From Kordia sp. (GTDB lineage Bacteria; Bacteroidota; Bacteroidia; Flavobacteriales; Flavobacteriaceae), in contig NZ_JAKVBC010000039.1 in the NCBI RefSeq assembly GCF_022447245.1, positions 1 through 49,799 on the forward strand: a stretch of 49,799 nucleotides of DNA, in the 5' to 3' direction. Shown piece after piece: positions 9,490 through 20,078 of this stretch; within the stretch, counting starts at the first letter, position 1, and each line of letters opens with the position of its first letter. The notes beneath the pieces were generated by a model. The model made no database searches and was not told where the DNA came from. It was given only the letters and a program-made list of their open reading frames with translations. The position numbers and the translations under genes are program-made.

Positions 9490-10245
9490 ATTTTTACAAC
9501 GTACACTGGACTTGTTTCATTAGAATTATATAAGAATGATTTACTATTTACTCCGTTCGAGTTTTTGATGGTTGTGATGTTTTATTTTTTTGTGAAAAGT
9601 TGTTTAGATGAAATAATGAGAAGAAAGTACTCATATGTACTTTTTATTCCTTTCTTTTTAGCAATATCATATCAGGTATTGACGGAATTATTTAAGATAG
9701 ATTATGAATTTGTGATATATTAGAATTGGACTGCAGAATATTCTTCACTGCTTTTCTCTGTAATAATTATTATACTGGTGTATACAACCATAACTATTTA
9801 TGATAAAAAAATAAAACCTAAAGATTTTAAAAGAATTCCAAAAACCACTTTATGGTTGAAAAAAATGCTAATATTTGGTTTATTGTTGTGTGTTTTGTGG
9901 TTTATATCAATTGTTTTCTTAAGACCCATCTTAGGAAAAGGATATTATAAATATTATCCGTTGTGGATTGATATTTCTATTTTAATTTATTAGATGTGTT
10001 GTACATCTATCATTCAAAATCTTTTGTATAGAGATAGGCAAAAAATAAGAGAAAAATCGAAAAGAGTAGGCACTAAAAAAGAATTTAGTAACACTGAACA
10101 AAGAAAGAATAAATTTGACAAAATTCATCAATTCGTGTTACAAAATGAACTGTATCTAGAGCCTGAAATGACTCTTTTTAGGTTATCTGAAAAATTAGAA
10201 ATTAATGAAGGATATCTTTCTCAGATTATTAATAAGCAGCCCTAA
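9490..10245 (+). pseudogene. Decayed AraC-family regulator with membrane sensor domain
   Basis: One reading frame spells a membrane domain (hydrophobic stretches near VVMFYFFV, YVLFIPFFLAISYQVL, YSSLLFSVIIIILVY, MLIFGLLLCVLWFISIVF) followed by a linker and the first half of an AraC helix-turn-helix (ending LSEKLEINEGYLSQIINKQP). The frame has TAG at 9721-9723 and 9991-9993, no start codon after the TGA at 9487, and the second half of the DNA-binding domain is replaced by unrelated sequence after about 10240. Flavobacteria have many regulators of this build, with a multi-helix membrane part fused to AraC. Identification rests on the layout and on the YLSQIIN helix. Confidence 0.75.
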
Positions 10246-10531
10246 GAATATAACTAGCTGTCAGCTAACTAGTATTGTAAACTATAGTATAAATTTTCCA
10301 CCTACATACAATACAAATAATTATGCATGTGCAGATTTTGGAATAAATATTGGTAACTTAGGCGGAATGAATTTACCATCAACAACTGTAAGTTCTTTAC
10401 TTTTTAATGGAAGAAGTCCTGCAATTTTAGGTCAAGAAGTTAGAGCTCGAGATTCAGATTCTACTACCACGATAACAAAAACGAGTAATAACTCGCCATT
10501 GCGTCAAGGTGGGTGTTTGAGTTCAAACTAA
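10246..10531 (+). pseudogene. Orphan C-terminal fragment of an unrecognised protein
   Basis: An open frame of about 95 codons without start continues to a stop at 10531. It is polar and rich in Asn, Ser and Thr, ends SPLRQGGCLSSN, and contains GINIGNLGGMNLPSTT. It abuts the broken AraC gene, so its own N-terminus was lost at the junction near 10245. No family recognised. Confidence 0.4.
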
Positions 10532-10546
10532 AAAATAAATATTAAG

Positions 10547-11092
10547 ATGAAAATCAAAAAACAAAAAAAGTCAACATCTAAAAATGTAATGCATTTATTT
10601 TTGAATTTAATTTTCAAAAATTCCAAAAAGAAATTAATAATAACTTTCTTCTGTATGCTCTTTTTTTCTAGCTGCTATAGTCAAAAGAAATATAATAAAC
10701 TTCCAAAAACAAACAATAGCAGTCTTATAGTTATTATTAATGATTCTATAATTTCAAGCGAGAGTTCTATCAGCAATCACAAAGAAACGATTGAGAAGAT
10801 GTACGTCATGAAAGAAAAACCAAATCGCAAAGAGCATAAATTTTATAACCTAAGTGAAAATGGTATTGTATTAGTTGATATGAATAAAAAAGTAAAAACT
10901 ATAAGTCAACAAGAATTAAATAGTTTTTTTAAGATCAATCCTTTGAATGAAATTTATGTTAATGGATATTTGATTGAGCACCGAGATTACGAAATTGCGA
11001 CTGAAAGCATTGTAAAAATAGAATTCATACAACCCAATACGAAAAATGATCTAAAAAATAAAACAATCAATATATGGATGACATCTAACTAA
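10547..11092 (+). CDS. Small lipoprotein of unknown function
   Basis: 181 residues. A Lys-rich N-terminus is followed by a hydrophobic segment (LIITFFCMLFF) and lipobox FSSC (Cys near residue 43), so it is probably a lipoprotein; an internal Met at residue 15 would give a more usual signal length. The rest has IVIINDSII near the front and a C-terminal half (NEIYVNGYLIEHRDYEIATESIVKIEF) that loosely resembles a TonB-receptor plug-like fold seen in small Bacteroidetes proteins. That likeness is a guess. It may once have belonged with the decayed genes before it. Confidence 0.55.
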   Translation: MKIKKQKKSTSKNVMHLFLNLIFKNSKKKLIITFFCMLFFSSCYSQKKYNKLPKTNNSSLIVIINDSIISSESSISNHKETIEKMYVMKEKPNRKEHKFYNLSENGIVLVDMNKKVKTISQQELNSFFKINPLNEIYVNGYLIEHRDYEIATESIVKIEFIQPNTKNDLKNKTINIWMTSN

Positions 11093-11111
11093 TAAAACAT
11101 AACATGACTAC

Positions 11112-11143
11112 AAAAAGTCACATGAATAACATATGACTTTTTT
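11112..11143. terminator. Bidirectional terminator between convergent genes
   Basis: AAAAAGTCACATG / CATATGACTTTTTT with one mismatch and a short loop; T runs on both strands. It can end the lipoprotein gene (+) and cdaA (-). Confidence 0.75.
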
Positions 11144-11175
11144 GCTTACAGCAAATCACAAAAGCAAAAAAAATC

Positions 11176-11958
11176 CTAACTCAAATCATTCTCTAACATT
11201 TCTTGAAGTACTTCGATGCCTTTATAAAATACAAACTCTCCATCACGGATATACGAAACTTGTCCAGTTTCTTCAGAAACCACCAATACTAAAGCATCCG
11301 TTTTTTCAGTGATTCCTACGGCTGCTCTATGGCGCAATCCAAAACGTTGTGGAATTATAGTAGATTTTGAAACTGGTAAAATAACGCGTGTTGCTGTCAC
11401 ACGATTTCCTTCAATAATAATGGCGCCATCGTGCAACGGACTATTTTTAAAGAAGATTGTTTCCAGCGTTGGGACATTTACATCCATGCCCATCGTATCG
11501 CCAGAATCTTTGACAAATTCTAACGAATTATTACGCTCAATGACAATAATAGCACCTGTTTTGGTTGCAGACATTTTGGTACAGGCTTCCAAAATAGCTT
11601 CAACATCTGTATCAGTATTAATTTCTTGTTTTAAAAACTTAAAATGCTTTACAAAACTACGTTTCGTAGCAAAATTAGTGGAGCCAATCATCAATAAAAA
11701 CTTTCGAATTTCTTGTTGGAATACAATGAATAAAGCTAAAATTCCAACGTCTATAAAGGCACCAAAAATAGTGCTCAATACTTTCATGTCTAGTGCTTTG
11801 GTAATCTGCCAAATCACAAAAATGATAACAATTCCAATAAAAATATTAATAGCAGCAGTTCCTTTAACAAGCTTGTATACATAGTACAACAACACTGCAA
11901 CGAGAATAATTTCGATGAAGTCTAACAGTCCAAAATTTAAAAAACCAAAGAAGTCCAA
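11176..11958 (-). CDS. cdaA: Diadenylate cyclase CdaA (c-di-AMP synthase)
   Basis: Makes the second messenger c-di-AMP from two ATP. 260 residues: three membrane helices in the first 90 residues, then the DisA_N/DAC domain with the catalytic DGA motif (SPLHDGAIIIEGN, residues 177-179) and RHR (209-211). This is the membrane type that is essential in many bacteria. It lies downstream of folP on the same strand, with about 410 bases between them that hold a mini-gene on the opposite strand. No regulator of the CdaR type is nearby. Confidence 0.95.
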   Translation of the reverse strand: MDFFGFLNFGLLDFIEIILVAVLLYYVYKLVKGTAAINIFIGIVIIFVIWQITKALDMKVLSTIFGAFIDVGILALFIVFQQEIRKFLLMIGSTNFATKRSFVKHFKFLKQEINTDTDVEAILEACTKMSATKTGAIIVIERNNSLEFVKDSGDTMGMDVNVPTLETIFFKNSPLHDGAIIIEGNRVTATRVILPVSKSTIIPQRFGLRHRAAVGITEKTDALVLVVSEETGQVSYIRDGEFVFYKGIEVLQEMLENDLS

Positions 11959-12151
11959 AGTGAGTTTTTGCTATACGAATAAGTAAAAATAACAAATATT
12001 ATGCAATAGCAAATAAACTGTAGCATAAAACGAATTATTTGTGTAACGATCTTAAAAATATTAAAACAAACTTGCCAATTGAAAACACAATGATTTTAGT
12101 GTGAAAATTTTTGTTTTGAACCATCATTCAGTCAAAAAAACAAACTACATT

Positions 12152-12316
12152 ATGTTACACAAAATTTTAAAAATTGACGGTGTTTTAGAGCTCGAGAAAT
12201 CACAACAGCACAAAATTAACTGTATTCGTGTCTAATCCTTCAGCAATGGAGTTTATTTTGATTGCGGACATCATTGTGCTGAAATACAATGTTGTCTGTG
12301 CGATCCAGATCTTTAA
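12152..12316 (+). pseudogene. Cys-rich peptide mini-gene with GG-type leader, interrupted by TAA
   Basis: An ATG at 12152 opens a leader MLHKILKIDGVLELEKSQQ that matches the small bacteriocin-like leaders common in Bacteroidetes (pattern ILxLxGVxxLxKxxQKxI). After 27 codons comes TAA at 12233-12235, and the same frame then continues SFSNGVYFDCGHHCAEIQCC and LCDPDL to a second TAA at 12314. Two parts that fit each other in one frame argue that a single 54-codon precursor was broken by one nonsense change. The double glycine expected after KIN is absent. It has its own terminator and lies between folP and cdaA on the other strand. Confidence 0.6.
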
Positions 12317-12339
12317 AATGTAAGAAACACATGAAATCG

Positions 12340-12371
12340 ACTACCTAGAAGTAATTTTAGGTAGTTTTTTT
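12340..12371 (+). terminator. Intrinsic terminator after the Cys-rich mini-gene
   Basis: Stem ACTACCTA (12340-12347) / TAGGTAGT (12358-12365), 10-base loop and a T run on the plus strand only. Its orientation supports a plus-strand transcript in the folP-cdaA gap. Confidence 0.8.
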
Positions 12372-13191
12372 ATAACATTCCAACCAACTTAATACATTCT
12401 ACTGCTTCTTTTACATCATGGACACGCAAGATAGAAGCGCCATTTTGCAAAGCAATCGTATGCAAGACAGAAGTTCCGTTCAAAGCTTCTTGTGGAGAAA
12501 CATCTAACACTTTATAAATCATAGACTTTCTAGAAACTCCGGCTAATATTGGACAATCTAATATTTCAAACAAACGTAACTCTTTTAAAATGGTATAATT
12601 ATGAGCAATTGTTTTTCCAAAACCAAAACCTGGATCAACAATAATATCCTTGATTTTACATGAGCGTGCGAGCGCAATCTTCTCGGAAAGTTCATGGAAA
12701 ATATCTTTCAAAACATCTTCATAGCTAGGATTTTGCTGCATCGTTTTTGGAGTTCCCTGCATGTGCATCATAATATAAGGAACACCAAGATCGCCCACAA
12801 CGTTCATCATATTGTTATCTAAATTTCCAGCAGAAATATCATTCACAATAGCAGCACCTAAATCGATAGCGGCCTTAGCAACTTCGCTGCGAAAAGTATC
12901 AATGGAAAGAATTGTTTCAGGAAATTTATGTAAAATCAATTTCAAAATAGGCAATAAGCGTTGTTTTTCCTCTTCTAAAGAAACATGAGGTGCATTTGGA
13001 CGCGAACTATATGCGCCAACATCAATAAAAGTAGCGCCATCAGTTAGCATTTTTTCTACTTGTGTTAATATAGTAGAAGCATCTTTGTACATTCCGCCAT
13101 CATAAAAAGAATCGGGAGTTACATTCAAAATCCCCATGACTTTTGGCGTTTCCAGAGACACTAATTTTCCATTACAGTTTATACTTTGCAT
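12370..13191 (-). CDS. folP: Dihydropteroate synthase
   Basis: Joins p-aminobenzoate to dihydropterin pyrophosphate in folate synthesis. 273 residues with the standard motifs: VMGILNVTPDSFYDGG (about 18-33), SRPNAP loop, DPGFGFGKTIAHN (about 187-199) and GVSRKSMI (about 218-225), and a C-terminal RVHDV. Length is normal. It is divergent from the BT_3928 gene. Confidence 0.96.
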   Translation of the reverse strand: MQSINCNGKLVSLETPKVMGILNVTPDSFYDGGMYKDASTILTQVEKMLTDGATFIDVGAYSSRPNAPHVSLEEEKQRLLPILKLILHKFPETILSIDTFRSEVAKAAIDLGAAIVNDISAGNLDNNMMNVVGDLGVPYIMMHMQGTPKTMQQNPSYEDVLKDIFHELSEKIALARSCKIKDIIVDPGFGFGKTIAHNYTILKELRLFEILDCPILAGVSRKSMIYKVLDVSPQEALNGTSVLHTIALQNGASILRVHDVKEAVECIKLVGML

Positions 13192-13241
13192 ACATAAATA
13201 CCTTTAAAACTAACTTATGTCCTTTTCTTTTTTTAAATTGG

Positions 13242-13249
13242 TAATTTTG
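13242..13249 (+). promoter_or_regulatory. Candidate -7 element for the BT_3928-type gene
   Basis: TAATTTTG matches TAnnTTTG, 78 bases before the ATG at 13327. It supports a leader of about 70 bases. A TTG upstream is not evident. Confidence 0.35.
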
Positions 13250-13326
13250 GACGAAATTTACATAAAATCTTGCGTATCGCATAACAAATAGATGGTTTGC
13301 TCAAGAACTATCATAAAAAAATTACA

Positions 13327-14523
13327 ATGGAAAATACAGGAGAAGTGAAAAACTCAAAAGCAAAGCAACTTTGGCTACAAATTGTTAAATATAAAGTAGC
13401 TTTTTTTAATACAGTTTACGGAAAAATACTCACGATCATTTGTCAAATTTTTGTAGGTGGATTATTTATTTTTTCAGGTTTTATAAAGCTCAATGATCCT
13501 GTAGGATTTTCGTTTAAATTGACAGATTACTTTGCAGAAGATGTATTAAATATGGAGTTTCTCTCACCGTATGCCTTGTGGATGGCAGTCTTTTTAGTGA
13601 TTCTGGAAGTCATTCTTGGAGTCATGATTTTACTGAGTTTGTTAAAAAAACCTGTATTGTGGAGTTTGCTAGGATTAATCGTTTTCTTTACCTTCCTGAC
13701 ATTCTATTCAGCATATTTCAATAAAGTAACGGATTGTGGGTGTTTTGGTGATTTTTGGAAATTAACTCCTTGGGAAAGTTTCTGGAAAGATATCATTTTA
13801 CTAGTGGCAATTTTGATTCTTTTTATGGGAATTAAAAACATCAAACCAATTTTACCTCAAAAAGCAAATATTGCAATTACTACAGTAAGTTTATTGGTAT
13901 GTATTTTCTTTGGAAGACACGTACTAAACCACTTACCAGTATTTGATTTTAGAGCGTATAAAATCGGTACAAATATTATGGACGGAATGACAATTCCACC
14001 AGATGCACCACGACCAGTTTTTGAATATGTATGGATTTTTGATGTCAATGGTGAAGATTTAGAAATAACAACACAAGATGCAAATTATCCTGAAGTAGAA
14101 GGTGGAACTTACAAGAGTGTAACTAGTAAGATTATAGAAGAAGGTTACGAACCACCAATTCACGATTTCTCTATTGAAAGCTTAGATGGAGAGGATGTCA
14201 TGGAAATGATGATGGAAGAAGAAAAACTCATCATGGTTATTATATATAGCTTGGATAAAGTAGAAGAGGAAGGTCTATTAAAAGTCAAATCATTTACAGA
14301 TAAAGCTATTGACGCGGGTTACAAAGTGATTGGTTTGTCATCCTCTGATCCGCAAGATTTAAAAGACTTATCCGCGGTTATGGAATTCAATTTTGACTTT
14401 TACCTAACAGATGAAACAGCATTAAAAACGACGTTACGATCCAATCCTGGAGTGATGAAAGTTGAAAAAGGAACCATTACAGATAAAAAACATTACAACG
14501 ATTTTGACACCATAAAACTGTAA
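13327..14523 (+). CDS. BT_3928-type membrane protein (DoxX/MauE-like plus thioredoxin-like region)
   Basis: 398 residues from the ATG at 13327 (an earlier in-frame TTG is less likely). Four membrane helices in the first 185 residues carry FVGGLFIFSGFIKLNDPVGF and, between helices, the DCGCFGDF motif typical of MauE/DoxX-like redox membrane proteins. The C-terminal part after about 220 lies outside the membrane and resembles a thioredoxin fold without a CxxC. This type is widely conserved in Bacteroidetes beside folP and tpiA; the role is probably in envelope redox chemistry but is not proven. Confidence 0.82.
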   Translation: MENTGEVKNSKAKQLWLQIVKYKVAFFNTVYGKILTIICQIFVGGLFIFSGFIKLNDPVGFSFKLTDYFAEDVLNMEFLSPYALWMAVFLVILEVILGVMILLSLLKKPVLWSLLGLIVFFTFLTFYSAYFNKVTDCGCFGDFWKLTPWESFWKDIILLVAILILFMGIKNIKPILPQKANIAITTVSLLVCIFFGRHVLNHLPVFDFRAYKIGTNIMDGMTIPPDAPRPVFEYVWIFDVNGEDLEITTQDANYPEVEGGTYKSVTSKIIEEGYEPPIHDFSIESLDGEDVMEMMMEEEKLIMVIIYSLDKVEEEGLLKVKSFTDKAIDAGYKVIGLSSSDPQDLKDLSAVMEFNFDFYLTDETALKTTLRSNPGVMKVEKGTITDKKHYNDFDTIKL

Positions 14524-14532
14524 AAACAATTC

Positions 14533-15609
14533 TTGGGAAGATACATACTACATAAAATCGGTTATGCATTTCTAACACTTTTCGGAGTCGTTACTGTGAT
14601 TTTTTTCTTGTTTAATATATTAACGGGCGATCCTGCAAAAATGATGCGTGGGCAAAATCAAACAGAAGAGCAAATTGCCGTAGTCAAAAAAAAATATGGC
14701 TTTGATCAACCGATATTGACACAATATGCATACTATCTTAATGATTTGTTGCCAGTGTCTTTTCATTCTACCCAAGAAGATGATTATACCTATTTGTCTG
14801 ATAAAAAATACAGCGCAGCCAAACTCTTTACCATTGGAAACACGACAACAGTGATAAAACTTCCGTATTTGCGAGAATCCTTTCAAAAATCGGGCAAAAG
14901 TGTAGCACAAGTCATCAAAGAAACATTGCCTAATACGATAGTGCTAGCAGTAGCTGCGATAAGTATTGCGATGTTGCTTGGAATCATATTTGGAATTATC
15001 TCTGCGTTGTATAAAGACACATTTTTAGACAAGATGATTCAAATCATAAGTACGTTAGGAATGAGTGTACCTTCTTTCTTTAGTGCCATATTATTTGCAT
15101 GGATTTTTGGTTTTCTATTGCATGAATTTACAGGCTTGAATATGACAGGTAGTCTCTATGAAGTAGACGATTTTGGAGAATCGATTAGTATTCGTTGGAA
15201 AAATCTCATCTTGCCAGCTATTGTCTTAGGAATCCGTCCGTTGGCTGTTGTTATTCAACTCATGCGAAATTCGTTACTAGAAGTCTTCAATCAAGACTAC
15301 ATTCGTACGGCAAGAGCCAAAGGTTTGAGTGAATTTCAAATCATACGAAAGCATGCTGTGAAAAATGCGTTAAATCCTGTAATTACTGCTATTTCGGGTT
15401 GGTTTGCTTCCATGTTAGCAGGAGCTGTATTTGTAGAATACATCTTTGGTTGGAACGGACTTGGAAAAGAGATTGTTGATGCTTTAAATAGTCAAGACTT
15501 ACCCATTATTATGGGAGCTGTTCTAATAATTGCGTCTATGTTTGTAATTATCAATATTTTAGTCGATATTACGTATAGTTACCTCGATCCCAAGATACGT
15601 CTAAAATAA
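14533..15609 (+). CDS. ABC transporter permease, DppB/OppB family
   Basis: 358 residues with the family opening GRYILHKIGYAFLTLFGVVTVIFFLF, GDPA, and the permease motif around YIRTARAKGLSEFQIIRKHAVKNA (EAA loop, about residues 255-278). Six helices expected; a long loop (about 45-130) faces the periplasm. The start codon is TTG nine bases after the previous stop, with no better alternative. No DppC, ATPase or binding protein is adjacent, so partners must be elsewhere. Confidence 0.9.
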   Translation: MGRYILHKIGYAFLTLFGVVTVIFFLFNILTGDPAKMMRGQNQTEEQIAVVKKKYGFDQPILTQYAYYLNDLLPVSFHSTQEDDYTYLSDKKYSAAKLFTIGNTTTVIKLPYLRESFQKSGKSVAQVIKETLPNTIVLAVAAISIAMLLGIIFGIISALYKDTFLDKMIQIISTLGMSVPSFFSAILFAWIFGFLLHEFTGLNMTGSLYEVDDFGESISIRWKNLILPAIVLGIRPLAVVIQLMRNSLLEVFNQDYIRTARAKGLSEFQIIRKHAVKNALNPVITAISGWFASMLAGAVFVEYIFGWNGLGKEIVDALNSQDLPIIMGAVLIIASMFVIINILVDITYSYLDPKIRLK

Positions 15610-15622
15610 AACAACCTTTTCA

Positions 15623-18600
15623 ATGAAGAAAATTACACTATTTATAGTGCTGTTTCTTAGTGTCTATAATTTGCGTGCACAATGTCCAACAGAAGACATT
15701 GTTTTATCAACGCAAGAGGAAGTAGATACTTTTGTGACTGCCTATTCCACTACTTGTACAAATATTCCAGTAAGTATAACAGTATCTGATAATGTTGCAG
15801 ATATAAGTGGTTTGAATTTTATCACTTCTATTGATGGATCATTTGAAATTTTGAATACCGCCCACAGCACCAATATTGATTTTAGCAACTTAGTTTCAGT
15901 AAGTGGAGACCTAAAGTTTGAATACAATCATGGAGTAGAAACTATTTCAGGTTTTAATAGTCTTACAACTATCGGCGGTACATTATCATTTCTAACCAAT
16001 GAAGATTTAGAAGAAGTCTCAGGTTTTAATAATTTAATAACTGTTGGAGGATCTGTTCTCTTTAGTCATTTTTATGACCAAGATGTATCTCCAATCGTTC
16101 CAAGTATGAATTTGATAAATGGCTTCAATAATGTTGAAACTATTGGAGGAAGTCTATACATGGGACTTTACAGAAGAATAACTTTTAATGCTTTTAACAA
16201 CCTAGAAACTATAGGAGGAGGTTTAAGTTTCAGCAGAACATATTTTCATGATTTTATAGGACTTACACTTTTGGAACGAATAGAAGGTGGTATTGGCTTT
16301 TTTTGTGACAATTGGGATGATGATGATGTGAATGCAATAAACGACTTTACGTCGTTAGAATCCATAGGAGGTAGTATTGGTTTGACAGGAATTTTTGATG
16401 AATGCACTACAAGTGTGGGACTAAGCTTTTTAAACAATCTCAGAACGGTAGAAGGAGATATCAATTTGAATTTTGCAGGAATACGTTATGGATTGACAGG
16501 ACTCGAGTTTGTTGGAGGAAATTTAGATTTTAATGGCGGAAGAGCTTTTCCTAGTAGTTTACCTCAACTTCAAACCATCAATGGAAACATTACTTTTGGA
16601 CTAGACGCACAATCTTTCACAGGAACTAATGCCTCTTTAAATTTTCCAAATCTAGAAACTTTAGGTGGAGGAATTAACATAACAGAAGAATCTTCAGTAG
16701 GAACGATTAATTTAAATAGTTTAACATTTATTGGAGGAGATATTGTTTTTTCTGGATATGAGGTAAGTGTAGGCGCCATTAGTGCAAACGCACTCACACA
16801 CATGGATGGGTCTATTTTATTTCAAAATATTTTAGACTTATCATCTCCCATTTCTATGAATTCATTACAAACTATAGGTGGCAGTCTTTCCTTTTTAGGC
16901 ACTTGGGGAAATACAGGGAATGTAAGCTTTCAGAGTTTATATGCGATCAATCAGAATTACAGAATTACGAATACCGAAGAATTTACAACCTTAAATATGG
17001 CTCCAATACTGCATACTGTTGGAGGCAATGTTACTGTGCAAGGCAACTGGCAATTAGTAAGTCTAGGTGGTTTAGAAACAATACAAAACATTGGGGGAAA
17101 TCTAATAATTCAGGATAATTATGTTTTAACCGACTGTTCCGCAATTTGTGAATATGTTTCCAATAACACAAATTATACTGTTGGTAATAATACCTTAGAA
17201 TGTATTACTTCTCAAACTTGCACGAGTAATACAATTGAAGGAACCATTTTGCAAGATTTTGATCTAGATGGTTGCTCTGCTACAGATTTTCCTTTAGAAA
17301 ATATTTCTGTTATCGCCTATGATGGAACTGACTATTTTACCACATTTACCAATGAAAATGGTGAATATTCTATAACAGTTCCTGAAGGTTCGTATTCAGT
17401 ATATCCAAATTCAGATAGCGCAATTGATATGACACCTGCATCCCAAAATGTAACTTTTACGGGAAGTGACAACACAGAAGTAGTTGATTTTTGTGCTACG
17501 TTTAATACATTAGTAGATGATGTATCCTTAACTATTTCACCAATCTATATCGCTGTGCCAGGTTTTGAAGCACGATATAGTATTGTCATAGAAAATCAAG
17601 GAACAACTATTCAAAATGGAACAGTTAATTTTACGTTTAGCGATGCAAATTTAGATTTTACCTCAGCCACAATTCCTCCAACAACTCAGGCTACTAATTT
17701 ACTAACATGGGATTATACGAATTTAATTGCAGGTGAAACAAGAAGTATCATAGCCTATTTTGACGTATTGCCACCACCAACAAACAATATTGGTGATATT
17801 CTTACCTTTTCAGGAAATGCGCCATTAGCATCAGATGCCAATCCAAATGACAATCAAGACAATATATTTCAAGTAGTACTTTCGTCCTATGATCCAAATG
17901 ACAAAACAGTTTTGGAAGGCGAGCATCTATTAATTGAAGATATTGATGAATATTTACATTATGTAATTCGATTTAAAATGAAGGAACGTCTCCGGCTGTA
18001 AACATTCGTATTGTAGATTTTATGAGCAATTTGATCGATTGGGAAACCTTTGAACCTGTAGATGCGAGTCACGATTATGCAGTCTGTTTAGTTACTGGAG
18101 AGAATCCGTCATTGGAGTTTTTATTTAATGATATTTATTTACCAGATAGTACAAATGATGAACCAAATAGTCATGGTTATATTGCATTTAGAGTGAAACC
18201 AAAAAGTACTGTACAAGTTGGAGATATAATTGATAATAGAGCAGGAATTTATTTTGATTTTAATGCACCAATCATCACCAATAAAACAGAGACACGTATC
18301 GTAGAAGATACGGATAGCGATGGAATCTATAATTATCAAGATAACTGCCCAAATATTCCAAATGCAGATCAAGCTGACCAAGATGGAGATGGAATAGGCG
18401 ATGTGTGTGACAATGATACAGATGGTGATGGTATTCTAAATGTAGATGATAATTGTTCAACAATTACAAACCCAAATCAAGAAGACTTTGATGAAGACGG
18501 AATTGGCGACTTATGTGACGACGATGATGATAATGATGGAATTCTTGATGTAGATGATGATTGTCCATACTACAATGGAACAACAACAGATGGTTGCCCG

Positions 18601-19350
18601 TTTATTTTACCAATCGATAATTATTTAATCCTAACAGAAAGTGAAACCTGTGCAAGTTTAGATAATGCTAAAATTGACATCAAAGCGACCGAAAATCATA
18701 ACTACGAAGTAGACTTAAAACGAAATGGAACTCCAATAAACTTACCAGTAAATACATTCACGGAAGATTTACTGATTGAAAACTTGGATGCAGGAACCTA
18801 CGAATTGTGCTTCAGCATTACCGCAGAAAACTACGAACAATGCTTTACAGTAATTATAGGTGATCCAGCAGAGTTACATGCAAATTCAGCACTCTCAAGA
18901 AGTAATGAATATACGCTAGATTTAACAGGTGCAATCAACTACAGTATTTTTATCAATGGAGAAGAATTTACAGTAATTGCGCCAGATGAAAATACGGAAG
19001 TAACCTTCACCAAACAATTAAACAAGCCAATAAACACTGTTGAGGTATATACAGAAAAGGCTTGCCAAGAAAAGTTTACAGAAACAGTAAAAACGATTTC
19101 GAATGCTAACTTTGTTATGGTCCCAAATCCAAGCAGTAATAATGTGTTTCTAAGTTTGCTAAATGCGGGAGACATTAAAAATGCAAGTGTAAGTATATAT
19201 GATGTATCAGGAAGATTGATAGTTACAAAAACGATCAAAACTCCAATAAACAATCAAAAAATAGAAATCAAAGAATTAAAAACAGGTGTCTATTTTGTTC
19301 AGTTAGCAACAAGCGAAAATACATTCACTCAAAAACTAATTAAAAAATAA
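15623..19350 (+). pseudogene. T9SS-exported leucine-rich surface protein, split by a frameshift
   Basis: Two frames (15623-18001 and 18022-19350) read as one protein of about 1240 residues. Order: signal peptide (MKKITLFIVLFLSVYNLRAQ), about 25 short repeats with NNLETIGGSL-like units (receptor-L/leucine-rich type), an SdrD-B-like segment (EGTILQDFDLDG), a YDPNDK domain (DUF7619 type), three thrombospondin type 3 calcium repeats ([19 protein letters not shown]) and a T9SS type A sorting domain ending FTQKLIKK. The break is near 17974: loss of one base turns the expected [14 protein letters not shown] into a stop; the downstream frame restores [15 protein letters not shown]. As written, the first product lacks the sorting signal and the second lacks a signal peptide, so neither would reach the surface. 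Confidence 0.85.
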
Positions 19351-19354
19351 AAAG

Positions 19355-20062
19355 ATGAAGAAATTTTTAGGACTTTTTGCAAGGATAGTGTTAGTAAGTT
19401 GTAGTTCTGGAGATTCTGATCCTGCTCCAGAACCAGAAAATAATACTCCTTCTGAAAGTAGTTATATAGAACCAAACAATAACGCAGTATGTACAGGAGA
19501 AGAAATCTCAGATACTGAAATTAGCGTTAACTTTCAATGGAATGCTTTTCAAGATGTTGAAGATACCAATCTGCAATATACATTTACAATCAGAAACGTA
19601 ACAACAAATTTGATAGTTGCTACAGAGAATCTAACAGGAACTTCAACAAGTATTACTTTAGAAAAAGGAACTTCATATTCTTGGAATGTAACCGCAACTG
19701 ATAGTGAAAATGCCTCTGTTACGGGAGCAACATGGCAATTTCAAACGCCTTTTAATACAATCACAAACTATTTGCCTTTTCCAGCTACATTAACAAGTCC
19801 TGACAATGGAGCAACAGTCACAGTAACAGATGTAGTACTCACTTGGGAAGGAAATGATCCAGATGAAGGAGAAACCGAATTATTGGAATATAATGTGTAT
19901 GTTGATTCAGTAAATCCACCAGTTGCAGAAGTAGCTACAATGCTATCAGCAGAAACGCATACGGAAATATTAACAGCAGGAGTATATTATTGGAAAATAG
20001 AATCTAAAGACCCAAGTGGAAATATCTCTAATTCTGAAATACGACAATTCATTGTAGAATAA
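19355..20062 (+). CDS. Lipoprotein with two fibronectin-like domains
   Basis: 235 residues. The start is four bases after the previous stop. A short signal peptide ends in lipobox VSC (Cys16), but an Arg at position 10 interrupts the hydrophobic core, which could weaken export. The mature part has a Pro/Glu linker and two beta-sandwich domains of fibronectin type III style (SVNFQWNAFQDVEDTNLQYTF and VVLTWEGNDPDEGETELLEY), ending IRQFIVE. Such proteins often follow large T9SS proteins. Function unknown. Confidence 0.7.
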   Translation: MKKFLGLFARIVLVSCSSGDSDPAPEPENNTPSESSYIEPNNNAVCTGEEISDTEISVNFQWNAFQDVEDTNLQYTFTIRNVTTNLIVATENLTGTSTSITLEKGTSYSWNVTATDSENASVTGATWQFQTPFNTITNYLPFPATLTSPDNGATVTVTDVVLTWEGNDPDEGETELLEYNVYVDSVNPPVAEVATMLSAETHTEILTAGVYYWKIESKDPSGNISNSEIRQFIVE

Positions 20063-20078
20063 ACTAACTAAGGTAAAT

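Noticed and set aside
9490-10531. Insertion sequence as cause of the break between the AraC remnant and the orphan fragment
   Set aside because: No transposase, terminal inverted repeats or target duplication are visible at the junction.
11309-11884. 191-codon open frame on the plus strand
   Set aside because: It is antisense to the conserved cdaA gene, lacks any recognisable domain and follows from cdaA codon use.
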